Part shown: in pieces, positions 1-13,049 of the stretch | Position numbering within the stretch: the stretch's first letter is position 1 | Layout of the letters: every line of letters begins with the position of its first letter | Assembly: GCF_017591435.1 (NCBI RefSeq) | Contig: NC_059303.1 | Location: 14,314,209 to 14,378,208, forward strand | DNA from: Portunus trituberculatus | Lineage: Eukaryota; Arthropoda; Malacostraca; Decapoda; Portunidae | Direction of reading: 5' to 3' | Length of the DNA: 64,000 nucleotides | Translations under genes and position numbers: made by a program | The notes under the pieces: model-generated | Database searches by the model: none | Seen by the model: only the letters and a program-made list of their open reading frames with translations | What the model was told of the DNA's origin: nothing

Positions 1-60
1 TGCTATGTTTCTACTCAAGAGTGGTGGATATTTGACAAGAGAGGGATGGATGGGTTGATT

Positions 61-1181
61 GTGTATACCTACACTTCAAAAAAGCATTTGATAAAGTACC
101 ACATAACAGATTGATGTGGAAGTGAAGTAGTATCGGAGGAATGAGGGCAAATCTGACGGAGTGGATGAGAAATGATTTGACAGGTAGAGAAATGAGGACG
201 GTGGGAGTGAAGGGAGTGAAGTCAGAGTGGAGGAAGGTAACCAAGGAGTTCGGTGCTTGGTCCTGATCAATTATTATATAAATGACATGCCAGAGGGAGT
301 GAGAAGTTACTGTAGTATAGGAATATGTTTGCAGATGAGGCAAAGATGAGGAGGACAGTGAGGAATATGCATCACTGTAATATACTGCACAAGGACTTGG
401 ACAAAATATAGGAATGGAGCAGGACGTGGCAAATGGAATTCAATACCAACAAAACCTGTGGAATGAGAATGGCTACAACTAAATATACACCCTATAAAGA
501 CTGGGGGGGGGGGGGGAAGACTGTACGTAATTGAAGTCAGTGAAGAAAAAGACTTGGGAGTGACTGTACAGAGTAATTAATCTGTCTCCAGAAAAGCACA
601 TTAATCGAATAATATTTTGCAAAACGTACAGCATGCTCCAAAGTATAGGATGGGCATTTAATTAGGTGGACGGGAACATGATAAAGAAGATATTGACCAG
701 CCTGATTAGGCCACAGTTGGAATATGCATCAGTAATTTGGTGAGCATACATGAAGAAACCAACATGTCAATCAAGTGGAAAGAGTGCAGAGGTTAGCAAC
801 AAGAATGATAGGAGGTACCGTATGAGGAGAGGTTAAATAGGCTGGAATGAAGCATGTTGGAAGAAAGAAGAGTCACAGGGGATATGATAACAATGTTCAA
901 AATAGTACATGGAGTGGACATATTGGATAGGGAGAACCTGATCACGATGGCATCCACTAATTACCTAAGAGGACACCCAAACAAAATACTGAAGGACTCC
1001 TGCACGAGCCACATCAACAAGTATGTATGTATGTATGTATGTATGTATAGCTTCCCGTATCGGAGCATTGATGCATGGAACAAACTGAGCGTGGATGTGG
1101 TGTGTGCGGCGACTGTCACTCAAATGAACCACAAATTGGACCAGTGTGGACAAACAGACAGGACATACACACCTACGGCTT

Positions 1182-1183
<2 letters not shown>
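61..1183 (+). pseudogene. Decayed CR1/L2-like LINE, reverse transcriptase part
   Basis: Translated pieces read KAFDKVPHNRL (near 80-115), NDMPEGV (near 280-300), FADEAK in place of FADDAK (near 325-350) and MEFNTN (near 432-450), in the order of a non-LTR retrotransposon RT domain. The C-terminal end (SFPYRSIDAWNKLS, near 1046-1090) is the usual last domain of this family. Frameshifts and stops separate the pieces. A 14-base G run lies at 503-516 and a (GTAT)n expansion at 1021-1048 interrupts the C-terminal part. The element ends directly at a (CA)n tract, as other LINE copies in this window do. Confidence 0.85.

Positions 1184-1230
<47 letters not shown>
1184..1230. repeat. (AC)n microsatellite
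   Basis: A pure dinucleotide tract directly follows the LINE 3' end. Confidence 0.98.
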
Positions 1231-1231
<1 letters not shown>

Positions 1232-1353
1232 TATCATTATACAAGTGTTTTCCTTTACAAATTAATTGATGGTGCGAGTTGGTGCCATTAAAATATAGAT
1301 GTTAATGGAGTAATCTTTTAATGGCTTCACTGTATATATGGACAGGGATGTTG

Positions 1354-1427
1354 ATTATTATTATTATTATTATTATTGTTGCTGTTATTGCTGTTTGTTT
1401 GGGTTAATATATATACAATGGTTTATT

Positions 1428-1499
<72 letters not shown>
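1354..1499. repeat. (ATT)n and (GA)n microsatellites
   Basis: An (ATT)n run at 1354-1377 is followed after about 50 bases by a pure (GA)n run at 1431-1499. Confidence 0.97.
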
Positions 1500-1502
<3 letters not shown>

Positions 1503-1892
1503 CCTCACTGTGCAAGACATGAAATCGGTGTTTCAGCTGCCCAGTGCCTCTTTGGACAACACTGCGTGTCTGCTTGTGAGCCCTGAAAGAAAACATCAAT
1601 GATAATAACAGCCATCATATACTATTAACCTGTCAATATGATGGGGACAATCAAAATTCTATCCAGGTGTTGTTGTATTAAATTATTTTCATGATTTATT
1701 TTTCTTGCTCTAAAAACCAAAATGTATTAGTAGGAACTGTGGCACTGTCCAAATGAAGTGGTCCCTCCAGTTTTCCTCGTTTCCCAGCTCCACCCTCACA
1801 GCTCTCACTCAGCCGACATGACATCTATTGAAAATATGATAACCAAAACATTGAAGTAATGCAGTTCACAACCTGCACAGTGGGACATCTTG
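1500..1892. other. No recognisable feature
   Basis: Unique-looking DNA between a microsatellite and the hAT-like element. I see no coding or RNA signal. Confidence 0.5.
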
Positions 1893-1900
1893 CCTCAAAC

Positions 1901-2717
<817 letters not shown>

Positions 2718-2754
2718 CCTCAAACTGAATTCAAATTCATACCACAAGTCTCAA

Positions 2755-2950
2755 GGCCACCATGATTGGTTGAATAAATTATGATTTTTTTTTTCATTGG
2801 CTGCCAGTTCACTTTCAAACGGAAGTAACCAATCAGCGGAAACAATAGCTCAAACAAAACGAGTCACTAATGTTGGCCCGCACGCTAGCCGCTGCCCTGG
2901 GTCGAGCAGCTCTCGCGCCAGTCTGTCTCTGTTCTATTGACTCGGGAGTG
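2755..2950. promoter_or_regulatory. Possible CCAAT-rich promoter-like stretch
   Basis: CCAAT-type boxes occur in both directions (GATTGGTTGA near 2764, CATTGGCTG near 2795, ACCAATCAGC near 2828), with a purine-rich ETS-like GGAAGT nearby and a GC-richer stretch at 2875-2925. No attached coding exon is visible, so this is only suggestive. Confidence 0.2.
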
Positions 2951-3114
2951 AGATCGCCAAAAATACGATTAAATTTTTGAAATTCGGTATCACCATTATA
3001 AATAGGTTGCGCCTTATAAATATGGGATTAAAAATACTCGTAATGAGGAGCTCTATCTCATGAGGTGGGTAAAAAACATTTAGTGGAATGTGGTGAAACA
3101 CTGGAATAATACCG

Positions 3115-3250
3115 TTTTTTGTATGTTTTTGTAATGTCAACTATAGCTACCTATGTATAGTGTTTATTTTTTTTTGGTGTGGGTTGGCTAGGGTAGACTT
3201 ATTGTGGGTGTTTTCCAGGTGTGATTTAAGGGTTGTTTGTGGAGTGCAGG
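3115..3250 (+). repeat. Dispersed repeat, inverted partner at about 7845-7980
   Basis: A roughly 140-base sequence ending in GTGGAGTGCAGG then (TG)n. Its reverse complement occurs at about 7845-7980 with only scattered mismatches. Both copies end at a TG/CA tract. The family is unknown. Confidence 0.8.
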
Positions 3251-3279
3251 TGTGTGTGTGTGTGTGTGTGTGTGTATGT

Positions 3280-3500
3280 ATAGTTTTACAGGGCCTGGGC
3301 TTTATGCTCGTGTGGTCCCGTCTCCATATCTAGACTTATCTAATTTTTCTTTAAAACTATGTACACTCTTTGCTGACACCACTTCCTCACTCAAACTGTT
3401 CCAAGTCTCAACACATCTTTGCGGGAAACTAAAATTTTTAACATCTCTCAGACATCATCCCTTCCTTAGTTTCTTACTATGCGATCTTGTGCTTCTAAAG
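3280..3500 (-). pseudogene. 3' end of a CR1/L2-like LINE, cut by the gap
   Basis: On the minus strand this reads the last RT-protein domain of the main LINE family (FSFP-type ending, then YGDG and a stop). It matches the 3' ends at 18239, 36326 and 53322. It begins at a (TG)n tract at 3251-3275 and runs into unknown bases at 3501, so its 5' extent cannot be judged. Confidence 0.88.
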
Positions 3501-4000
3501 NNNNNNNNNNNNNNNNNNNNNNNNNNNNNNNNNNNNNNNNNNNNNNNNNNNNNNNNNNNNNNNNNNNNNNNNNNNNNNNNNNNNNNNNNNNNNNNNNNNN
3601 NNNNNNNNNNNNNNNNNNNNNNNNNNNNNNNNNNNNNNNNNNNNNNNNNNNNNNNNNNNNNNNNNNNNNNNNNNNNNNNNNNNNNNNNNNNNNNNNNNNN
3701 NNNNNNNNNNNNNNNNNNNNNNNNNNNNNNNNNNNNNNNNNNNNNNNNNNNNNNNNNNNNNNNNNNNNNNNNNNNNNNNNNNNNNNNNNNNNNNNNNNNN
3801 NNNNNNNNNNNNNNNNNNNNNNNNNNNNNNNNNNNNNNNNNNNNNNNNNNNNNNNNNNNNNNNNNNNNNNNNNNNNNNNNNNNNNNNNNNNNNNNNNNNN
3901 NNNNNNNNNNNNNNNNNNNNNNNNNNNNNNNNNNNNNNNNNNNNNNNNNNNNNNNNNNNNNNNNNNNNNNNNNNNNNNNNNNNNNNNNNNNNNNNNNNNN
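3501..4000. other. Assembly gap
   Basis: 500 unknown bases. Reading frames drawn through it are meaningless. Confidence 1.
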
Positions 4001-4217
4001 ACAAACTGCTAATCTATCCTAACTCTTCTTCATGGCTTAGGTGTTGTCTTGTACCCTGGGTGTTGCTGATGGCTGTAGGTGTTGTAGAAGGCTTGTGTTG
4101 TGTTGTGGCGTGGCTTGTCTTGGCTTGGCTTGACTTTCCTGTAATGAGAGATGCACTGTTTACATTGAGTCACCTTCACTATGTTGTAAACTGAACTGAA
4201 CGCAACTCAACCAAAAA

Positions 4218-4715
4218 ACTGTCTTAAAATGCCCTTAAAACATGCCAAACTGTCTCAATATGCCCTCAAATATGTCAAACTCTTAATATATCCTCATAAC
4301 CTGCCAAACTGTCTTAAATTGCACTCAAAATCTGCCAAACTGTCTTAAAATGGCCTTGAAACCTGCCAAACTATCTTCAATTTCTCTTAAAACCTCCCAA
4401 ATTGTCTTAATATACCCTCAAAACCAGCCAAACTGTTATAAATTGCCCTCAAAACCTGCCAAATTGTAACAAAATGTCCTCAAAACATACCAAACTGTCT
4501 TAACATGGCCTCTAAACTGTCTTACAATACCCTCAAAACATGCCAAACTGTCTAAAATGTCCTCAAAACATACCAAACTGTCTAAAATGCCCTTAGAACA
4601 TGCCAAACTGTCTAAAATGCCCTTAAAACATGCCAAACTATTTTAAAATACCCATCAAACATGCCAAACTGCCTCAAAATGTCCTCAAAATCTTATCCAG
4701 CCCAACCTAACCTAA
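4218..4715. repeat. Minisatellite, about 30-bp unit
   Basis: Degenerate head-to-tail copies of a unit close to CAAACTGTCTTAAAATGCCC followed by TCAAAACATGC. The same unit recurs at 14455-14635. Confidence 0.9.
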
Positions 4716-4899
4716 CCACACTTCACACCACACACCACACCACTGACCTGCATAAGGAAGGAAGCCGTGTGACCTCAGCTTTGAGTGGCCACCTCCTCTC
4801 GGGTCACAGTGAAGTCGCAGTCCAGGGAGTCCTGTGGCAAAAGATCAGAGGTCACACAGGTCACAATGGGATAGTAATAATAGTAATAGTATTAGTACA

Positions 4900-4992
4900 G
4901 GAGGAGGAGGAGGAGGAGGAGGAGGAGGAGGAGGAGGAGGAGGAGGAGGAGGAGGAGGAGGAGGAGGAGGAGGAAGGGAAGGAAGGAAAGAA

Positions 4993-5069
<77 letters not shown>
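4900..5069. repeat. (GGA)n then (GA)n compound microsatellite
   Basis: (GGA)n at 4900-4974, a short purine bridge, then (GA)n at 4995-5069. The whole block is purine on one strand. Confidence 0.98.
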
Positions 5070-5073
<4 letters not shown>

Positions 5074-5260
5074 GCAAAAAAATTTATAAAATGACAATAT
5101 TTATTATTTTACCTTTTCTTTTTTTCTCTTCTCTTCTTCTTCTCCTCTTCTCATCTTCTTCCACCTCTTCCTTCTTCTTCTTCCTCCTCTTCTTCTTGTC
5201 TTGGTCTGTCTTTCTTCATATTCTTAACACAATCTGAAATAAATAAAACTGGATTAATAT

Positions 5261-6655
<1,395 letters not shown>

Positions 6656-6659
6656 TTTT

Positions 6660-6925
6660 GAAACACCATTAAAACACCCTAAAATAGTTGAAACAGTCTT
6701 AAACACCCTTAAATAGCCTTAAAATAGCCTTAAAAAACACTAAAACAGGCTTAAACACCCTTAAAATAGCCTAAAACTCCCTTAAACATCCTAAAATTCT
6801 TAAAACACCCTAAAATAGCCTTAAACAATCTAAAACAGCCTAAAAATACCCTGAGACAACCTTAACACATCCTTAAACACCCTCAAAGTTTTCAAACACC
6901 CTTAAACAGCCTTCAATACTCACAG
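6660..6925. repeat. Degenerate tandem repeat (ACACCCTTAAAATAGCCTTAA type)
   Basis: Irregular repetition of AAACACCCTTAAAATAGCC-like units of roughly 20-25 bp. The composition resembles the 30-bp minisatellite elsewhere, but the unit differs. Confidence 0.75.
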
Positions 6926-7023
6926 TTGGCTAAGTGTGTCCCAGCTGGTGCAGATGCCATGTTCCATCCCTACATAGAGCAACTTCCTTTAGTACGGCCG
7001 GTGGTGTCTGGTGATCCTGTTGG

Positions 7024-7215
7024 GAGGAGGAGGTGGTGGTGGTAGTAGTGGTGGTGGTTATACTAGTACTAGTGGTGGTAGTGAAATGGTGTGGTTTTGT
7101 GAGCATCTGATGTGGTAATGTTGGTTGTTTGTGGTGGTTGTGGGTGTGGTTGGACAGTGGTGGTGGTGGTGGGTGTGGTTGGACAGTGGTAGTGGTGGTG
7201 GTGGGGTGATGGTGG
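7024..7215. repeat. (GGT)n-rich low-complexity region
   Basis: Interrupted GGT/GTG repeats, including two copies of a GTGGGTGTGGTTGGACAGTG phrase. Confidence 0.9.
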
Positions 7216-7289
7216 TGGTAATAGAAGGATTTTAAAAAGACAAATATTTTCTGGCCAAAACAAGTGAAAAAAATTGATGTTCATGAGAC

Positions 7290-8050
7290 AAAATTGTAAG
7301 AAAAAACACGCTATCACACATCCCACACTCACCAAACACACCACACCAGCACACACCATTCCCACACCTGCACACACCAGCAAATCATAAACAACTCTTT
7401 GCAAACACTGGAAAACGTAAAAAACACACACCAAAAAAATATATAGTTTACACAACAAAAAAAACACTTACACACACACCGCACGCACCACATACACACC
7501 ACACCTGCGGAAACCTTTCCCACACCCGCACACACCAGCACAGTATACAGCTTGGTGTGTGGAGGGAGATATGGAGGAAAGAAAAGGAGGTGGTGGAGGG
7601 AAAAATGAGAAAAATTGTCAGGTTTTGAAGTGAGATTTAGAAAAGTACTATTTTGACTATGATAGAAGTGAGATAGGAGACTCAAAATTGGAGGGAAGGT
7701 GGAGGAAACATGGAGGAAATAGTCTACTGAAGGAAAAGCCTGGAGGTAACCTGTGGAGGGAGATATGGAGGAAACAAGACAAACATTACCTAACCAAAAC
7801 GCATCCAAAATTACCTAAAATATTGCATCACACACACACACACCTGCACTCCACAAACAACCCTTAAATCACACCTGGAAAACGCCCACATTAAGTCTAC
7901 CCTAGTCAAACCACACCATAAAAAATAAGCAATATACATAGGTAGCTATAGTTGACATTACAAAAACTTACAAAAAACACACTTACACACACACCACACT
8001 CACAGCACACCTGCGTACACCTCTCCCACACCCAAACACACTCACCTCTC
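7290..8050. repeat. CA-rich composite repeats
   Basis: Several partial copies of an ACACACC-rich sequence (near 7300-7400, 7460-7560 and 7980-8050) that share the phrases CCCACACC and ACACACCAGCA. The inverted partner of the 3115 repeat lies at about 7845-7980. Long frames read here come from the simple composition and are not coding. Confidence 0.7.
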
Positions 8051-8236
8051 CCTCTGGAACTTGGTGAGTGGAGTATTTGTGGAGTTTTGCTGCAGAGAGG
8101 AGACAGGCAGCAAGTCAACAGCAGCGGCTCTCCAAGGACCAATTGTGACATTGTGGCAAGCCATGGTGCACCTCTGGAATAGTGGTAGTTGTTGTAGTAG
8201 TGGTAGTGGTGGTGGTGGTAGTAATAGTATAAATGA

Positions 8237-8581
8237 GGCGTGACAAGGCGTAGGAAAGGGTGAAGGACACTGCCTACCACAATATAACACCACCATATCT
8301 CACTAACCACTTCAACTATCAAACTATCACGCATATGGGAGATGTATGGATCCACAAACTATCTACGGAGGCAATATGAGGGCGTGACAAGGCGTACTAA
8401 ATAAGAAAAATTGAAAATAGTTAACACAGAGAGGGCCGATGTGGAAGGCAGGATGGCGGACACTGACTAACACAAGAACACCACCATATCTCAGTAACCG
8501 CTTCAACTATCAAACTATCCCGCGCATGGGTGCATAAGCTATCTATGGAGGCAATATGGGGGCGTGACAAGGCGTAGGAGG
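8237..8581. repeat. Direct repeats with shared GGCGTGACAAGGCGTA
   Basis: The 16-mer occurs at 8237, 8381 and 8561. The stretches between share CACCACCATATCTCA, CTTCAACTATCAAACTATC and GGAGGCAATATG, so this is about two copies of a 145-180 bp unit. Confidence 0.88.
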
Positions 8582-9700
8582 GCAGGAATCACCCCCACAA
8601 ATATGAGGCAACAAAACCCAAAAGTTTGCTTATAAAGACGCACTTATTTTCACTTTACCAGACTTTTTTCACCTTAATTGGCACGTCTCACTAACTCTAC
8701 ATACTTTAGATAATAAGCATGTACATGCACACACTTGGGAATAACTCACCTGCTCTACAAATGTTCAAAAACTGTCAATATCAACACTTCAAGCTTATAA
8801 TGCCGGATCTTCTTCTCCTACGTAAAATGTCAACATCATTGTATACACTTCCTCTATCACTCAAATTCTTACAAAATTCAAAATAACATTGAAATAAAAT
8901 AATTTTAATATGAAATGGTAAAGAAAAAGGAAAATAATACGAATATTATATTCCCAATACGGAAATGGAGGGTTGGGGTCACTCACATTTCGTCGTAAAG
9001 ATTGAAATATTTCTACTTAATTAGTGAAGTTGGCAATGTTCTGATATCTGATTTGTTATTAGTAAAGTAAACTAATTTCTAAACTACAATAGAATCGAGT
9101 CCAGCTGTGTTTTGGTTTACCGAAAAAATAACGTTAAAGTCAAATTCAAAATTTTTAGTGGTAACAAAATAGAAAACAAAAATCTTTATATGACAAAGAA
9201 TCTGTGTTTTCTTTATTCGGCTGGAAAGCGAAAATTTTTGTTATTCAGAAAATGTAATATAACGTAGTTTGGGTGAGCTTTCCATCTCGACATTGTGGTG
9301 TGTTTGTCACCCGTTAATTGGACACAAACACCTTCCTTTCCACCGCTTTCAATAAAAAATCCACCCGGTAGGAATATTATATTTTGATTATTAGTTACAC
9401 TATTTATCGCGCCTAAAAGTGTAGTGTATACTAGTCTGGGAGCCGTTTTTCTTGTGGCGATTTTTTAAATGAATTATCTACGTAAATATTGAACCCACGG
9501 GGGGCGCCTCACCCCTGCCTTCCCCATGGACAGTCCAGCAATGTCTGCTTCCACTCCCCCTGTGTTTCCAGACCCAGAGAGTGAAGCAAAGCCAGAATCA
9601 ACCACCACACTAGATAAATAGCCATTACTGTGGTAAATAAGGCGATGGTTGTGTATATATACCCCAGTTAACACCGCCCGCCGCCCACCTCACCCAGGAC
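8582..9700. other. No recognisable gene
   Basis: AT-rich with a GC-richer end. A small frame (ATG at 9526, 31 codons, beginning MDSPAMSA) lies just before the LINE tail. I cannot assign it. Confidence 0.45.
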
Positions 9701-9703
9701 TTA

Positions 9704-9870
9704 GCCCTGTTAATGGGCCAAATATTTAGAATTAGTATATAATGTATTGTGTACTTGTAAGTGTATCTTTACGTACTGATGACGAGGTCGCTGTCCAACT
9801 GATACAGGATAACCTAGATAGGCCCTGGAGGCCCTTTGTTATCCTATTATTTATGTTATGTTATGACCCA
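9704..9870 (+). mobile_element. 3' tail of a CR1/L2-like LINE (family B)
   Basis: This matches the 3' untranslated end of the LINE at 10021-11015 closely, from GGACTTAGCCCT to TTTATGTTATG. A third copy is at 52543-52700 on the minus strand. It is 5'-truncated and ends in an (ATGTT)-like repeat. Confidence 0.9.
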
Positions 9871-10020
9871 CAGCCCGCCCCAACTCCTCAAAATTTCCTT
9901 CTCTCTCACTGTCTCTCTCTCTCTCTCTCTCTCCTCAAATGCATAGCAGGGACAAAAGAGGAGGGAGTAGTAGTAGTAGGAGCAGGAGCAGCAGTGTTAT
10001 TATTATTACTATGAGGGTTA

Positions 10021-11018
10021 CAGAATACAACGAGACCTGGACAGGCTGATAGCATGGGCAGACAGGTGGCAGATGGAGTTTAATTCTAGAAAGTGTCAGG
10101 TTATGCATTTAGGTAAAGACAACACAAACTTTAGCTATGAGATGGAGGGATGTTGGCTAGAGGCAGTAGAGGAAGGAAAGGATTTAGGAGTAGTGATAGA
10201 CAGGACTATGAAATTTTCAAAGCAATGTTTAGAAGCAAGAAATAGGGTAAATAGGATCCTGGGTTTTATAAATAGAAATGTTAGTTATAAAAGTAAGGAA
10301 GTGGTGTGTAGCTTATATAATTCCTATGTTAGGCCCCATTTAGAGTATTGCATATAGGCCTGGTCACCCCACTATAGGCACGACATCAACATGTTAGAAG
10401 CAGTTCAGAGAAGAGCAACTAGGATGATACCAGCATTAAAGCGCCTGGAGTATAGAGATAGATTAAAGGAATTAAACATGTTTTCATTTGAGAGATGTAT
10501 AAGAGGGGATATGATAGAGTTATTTCAAATGTTCTCAGATACAAACTACATAGATGTGAGATCTTTCTTTTACCTTAGAGGAGGGAAGTAGGACTACAAA
10601 TCATGGCAGGAAGATTAGAAAGCAAGGCTGCAGGTTAGATATAAGAAAATATTTCTTTAGTCATATGGGTAGACTTCTAATGCATTGCCAGAAACGGTTG
10701 TAAATAGCACTAGTTTGACAATGTTTAAAAACAGATTAGATAAGCACTTAGATTTATAATTATGTATAGCGCTGCATGATAGTTTTTATAAGAAATTTAC
10801 TATAGTTAAACAAGACATGATCCCCATGTATGGGGATCACAGATTGTAGAGGAATTCGCTGCAGGACTTAGCCCTATTAATGGGCCAAATATTTAAAATT
10901 AGTATATAATGTATTGTGTACTTGTAAGTGTATCTTTAAGTAATGATGATGTCCTGTGACATTACAATAACCTAGATGGGCCCTGGTGGCCCTTTGTTAT
11001 CCTATTATTTATGTTATG
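10021..11018 (+). pseudogene. CR1/L2-like LINE (family B): RT C-terminal half plus 3' UTR
   Basis: Two open stretches (10073-10357 and 10391-10591) encode the end of the RT and the domain after it. Visible pieces are MEFNSRKCQVMHLGK, GKDLGVVID and YVRPHLEYC, then LEAVQRRATRMIP and YRDRLKELNM. A TAG at 10355-10357 and later frame changes break it. The 3' part has a short palindrome (GATCCCCATGTATGGGGATC near 10819) ahead of the conserved tail. The RT catalytic motifs lie upstream of the truncation and are absent. Confidence 0.9.
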
Positions 11019-11067
11019 TGTGTGTGTGGGGGGGGGGCGGGCAGACTGTTTAATGTAAAATTATTCC

Positions 11068-11070
<3 letters not shown>

Positions 11071-11109
<39 letters not shown>
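11071..11109. repeat. (CT)n microsatellite
   Basis: A pure CT tract. A shorter one is at 11323-11344. Confidence 0.97.
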
Positions 11110-11113
<4 letters not shown>

Positions 11114-11352
11114 AAGACCACAGAGGTGACTAGCTAGAGTGTTCCTGCTGTTAATAATGCAGAAATGTTGTTAATCTTTCACTGGAACCTTAAAAACAAT
11201 AACAACTTCAACTATACTCTATTGATGAAGGTTAGACACTCAACCCGTCACTTCAGAGGAGCTTGGTGGTGTCTTATGGTGTGGCTTGACAATGTTATGG
11301 CTGGATATGTCACTAAGCCCTTCTCTCTCTCTCTCTCTCTCTCTAATCGGTA

Positions 11353-11890
11353 AAGTTAGTCACTCTGAAGGTAAAAATGTGTTCCAGTACTGAAGATGTT
11401 AAAATAGTGAAGACTGTGGCCATTAATCTTCTGTCCTCCGTACACCCTTCCTAATGTCAATAAAATGGTTTAATGGTGCACAAATCTCAAGGTAAAAAAT
11501 GCGTGCCAGTAATGAAGGGGTTAAAATAGTGAAGACTGTGACCATTATTAATCTTCTGCCTTCCATACACCCTTCCTAATGTCAATAAAATGGTCTAATG
11601 GTACACAAATCTGAAGGTAAAAATGTGTCCCAGTACTGAAGGGGTTAAAATAGTGGACTGTGGCCATTAATCTTCTGCCCTCCATACACACTTCCTAATG
11701 TCAATAAAATGGTCTAATGGTACACAAATCTCAAGGTAAAACTGTGTCCCAGTACTGAAGGGGTTGAAATAGTGAAGACTGTGGCCATTAATCTTCTGCC
11801 CCTCCATACACCCTTCCTAATGTCAATTAAATGGTCTAATGGCACACAACTCTGAAGGTAAAAATGTGTCCCAGTACTGAAGGGGTTAAG
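11353..11890. repeat. Satellite array 1, about 120-bp monomer
   Basis: About 4.5 head-to-tail copies of a monomer containing CCCAGTACTGAAGGGGTTA, GTGAAGACTGTGGCC, TACACCCTTCCTAATGTC and AAAATGGTCTAATGG. The anchor phrase recurs every 119-122 bases. Confidence 0.95.
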
Positions 11891-11894
11891 GGAT

Positions 11895-12142
11895 GGGAGG
11901 TTAACATAACTGTAGTGTATTTTAGTGTAGATGATAAACTAAGGAATGGTACTATCAAACTGGAAATTGAGAAGATCATAGAGACTAATGCACAACATCC
12001 ACTGCTTACAATCTGGGACTTGAATGGCCATGTGGGATTCAAAGGAACACAAAAGCCAGATGGAAATGGAAGAATGATATTAGAATGCATGGAGAAGTAT
12101 AAAATGATAATGCCCAATGACGATACAATTGTGACAGCTTAG
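11895..12142 (+). pseudogene. LINE endonuclease fragment
   Basis: The frame reads YFSVDDK near its start and then WDLNGHVGFKGTQKPDGNG, corresponding to the GDFN(G/A)H region of apurinic-type LINE endonucleases with G replaced by W. It is cut off after about 80 residues. It lies directly between satellite array 1 and a set of short direct repeats. Confidence 0.75.
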
Positions 12143-12502
12143 CTCAGTAATCAGCTTACCTTGTTGAGAAAATGCTTTGCTTCAGTGACACCCCAGACAG
12201 CTTAGCTCAGTAATCAGCTTACCTTTATGCTCAGTGTGTGTTTTGGGGCATTTTGAGGTGTTTTGGGATAAAATTGAGTGTTTTAAGTGGTTTGGATGTA
12301 TTGAGTGTGTGTGGCTGTTTCTATCGAGCTCTAGGTGTGTTTTGTGGCATTTTGAGCAGTTACATAGTGCTTTGAGTGTGTTTTGGGATAAAATTGAGTG
12401 TTTTTACTGAAACTGAGGTTCTCCACGAATAGACCTGTCTCTGATAAAATGCTTTGGTTCGCAGTGACATCTGAGACAGCTTAGGTCAGTAATCAGCTTA
12501 CC
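12133..12502. repeat. Three direct copies of a 28-bp unit
   Basis: GACAGCTTAGCTCAGTAATC followed by AGCTTACC occurs at 12133-12160, 12196-12223 and 12475-12502, the last with one change. The DNA between holds repeated TGTTTTGGGATAAAATTGAG phrases. Confidence 0.92.
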
Positions 12503-12785
12503 TTTGTGCCATCTTGACATGACATGATGCTCTCGGGAACACATTCCTCACACAAATAGATAAATCTCTGCACACTCAGTGAAATGTGGCTCAAAAATCT
12601 CTTAACTTCTTGTATGGTACATTTGCAGGATTGAAGCAAAGTCAGTCTTTTTATAATAATATATTTCCTCTGTGTCACATAAACAGCTTTCATTCCTTCA
12701 CAGCACCAACATCCACACAGAGTGTCCACACAGACAACACTGTGTCATTAAACTGTACATTAATGTACTTTAACTACTTTACATG

Positions 12786-12960
12786 TACGGTAAGTCCTCG
12801 TTACACGGTACATGTGCGTTCCTGAAAACCTTACCACAAATCAGAATTATCGTATCCCGAACCCATTATAACGTGCAATAATAGGGAATGCGCTCCAGCT
12901 TCCAGGGAGGTAGGCTAGAAAATAGCCTGTTCATACTCAGATATTGTGTACAAAAATCAT
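12786..12960. mobile_element. Possible one-ended Tigger/mariner fragment
   Basis: The start TACGGTAAGTCCTCGTTACA resembles the termini of TA-targeting pogo/Tigger elements found intact elsewhere in this window. No matching right end is seen. Confidence 0.35.
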
Positions 12961-13049
12961 TTCAAAGTAAAAAAATCTTTAATTGTCATATCAATAGATT
13001 TTTGCATCAGACAGACAGACAGACAGCAGGGGATTTGCATACAGCCTCC

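Noticed and set aside
3237..4022. 261-codon frame across 3237-4022
   Set aside because: Most of it runs through the 500-base gap; the readable part is antisense LINE.
4700..4712. Telomere-like CCTAACCTAACC
   Set aside because: Only about two and a half units inside a minisatellite border; no array. The same goes for TACCC repeats at 63417-63441 and TTAGGTTAGG at 48551.
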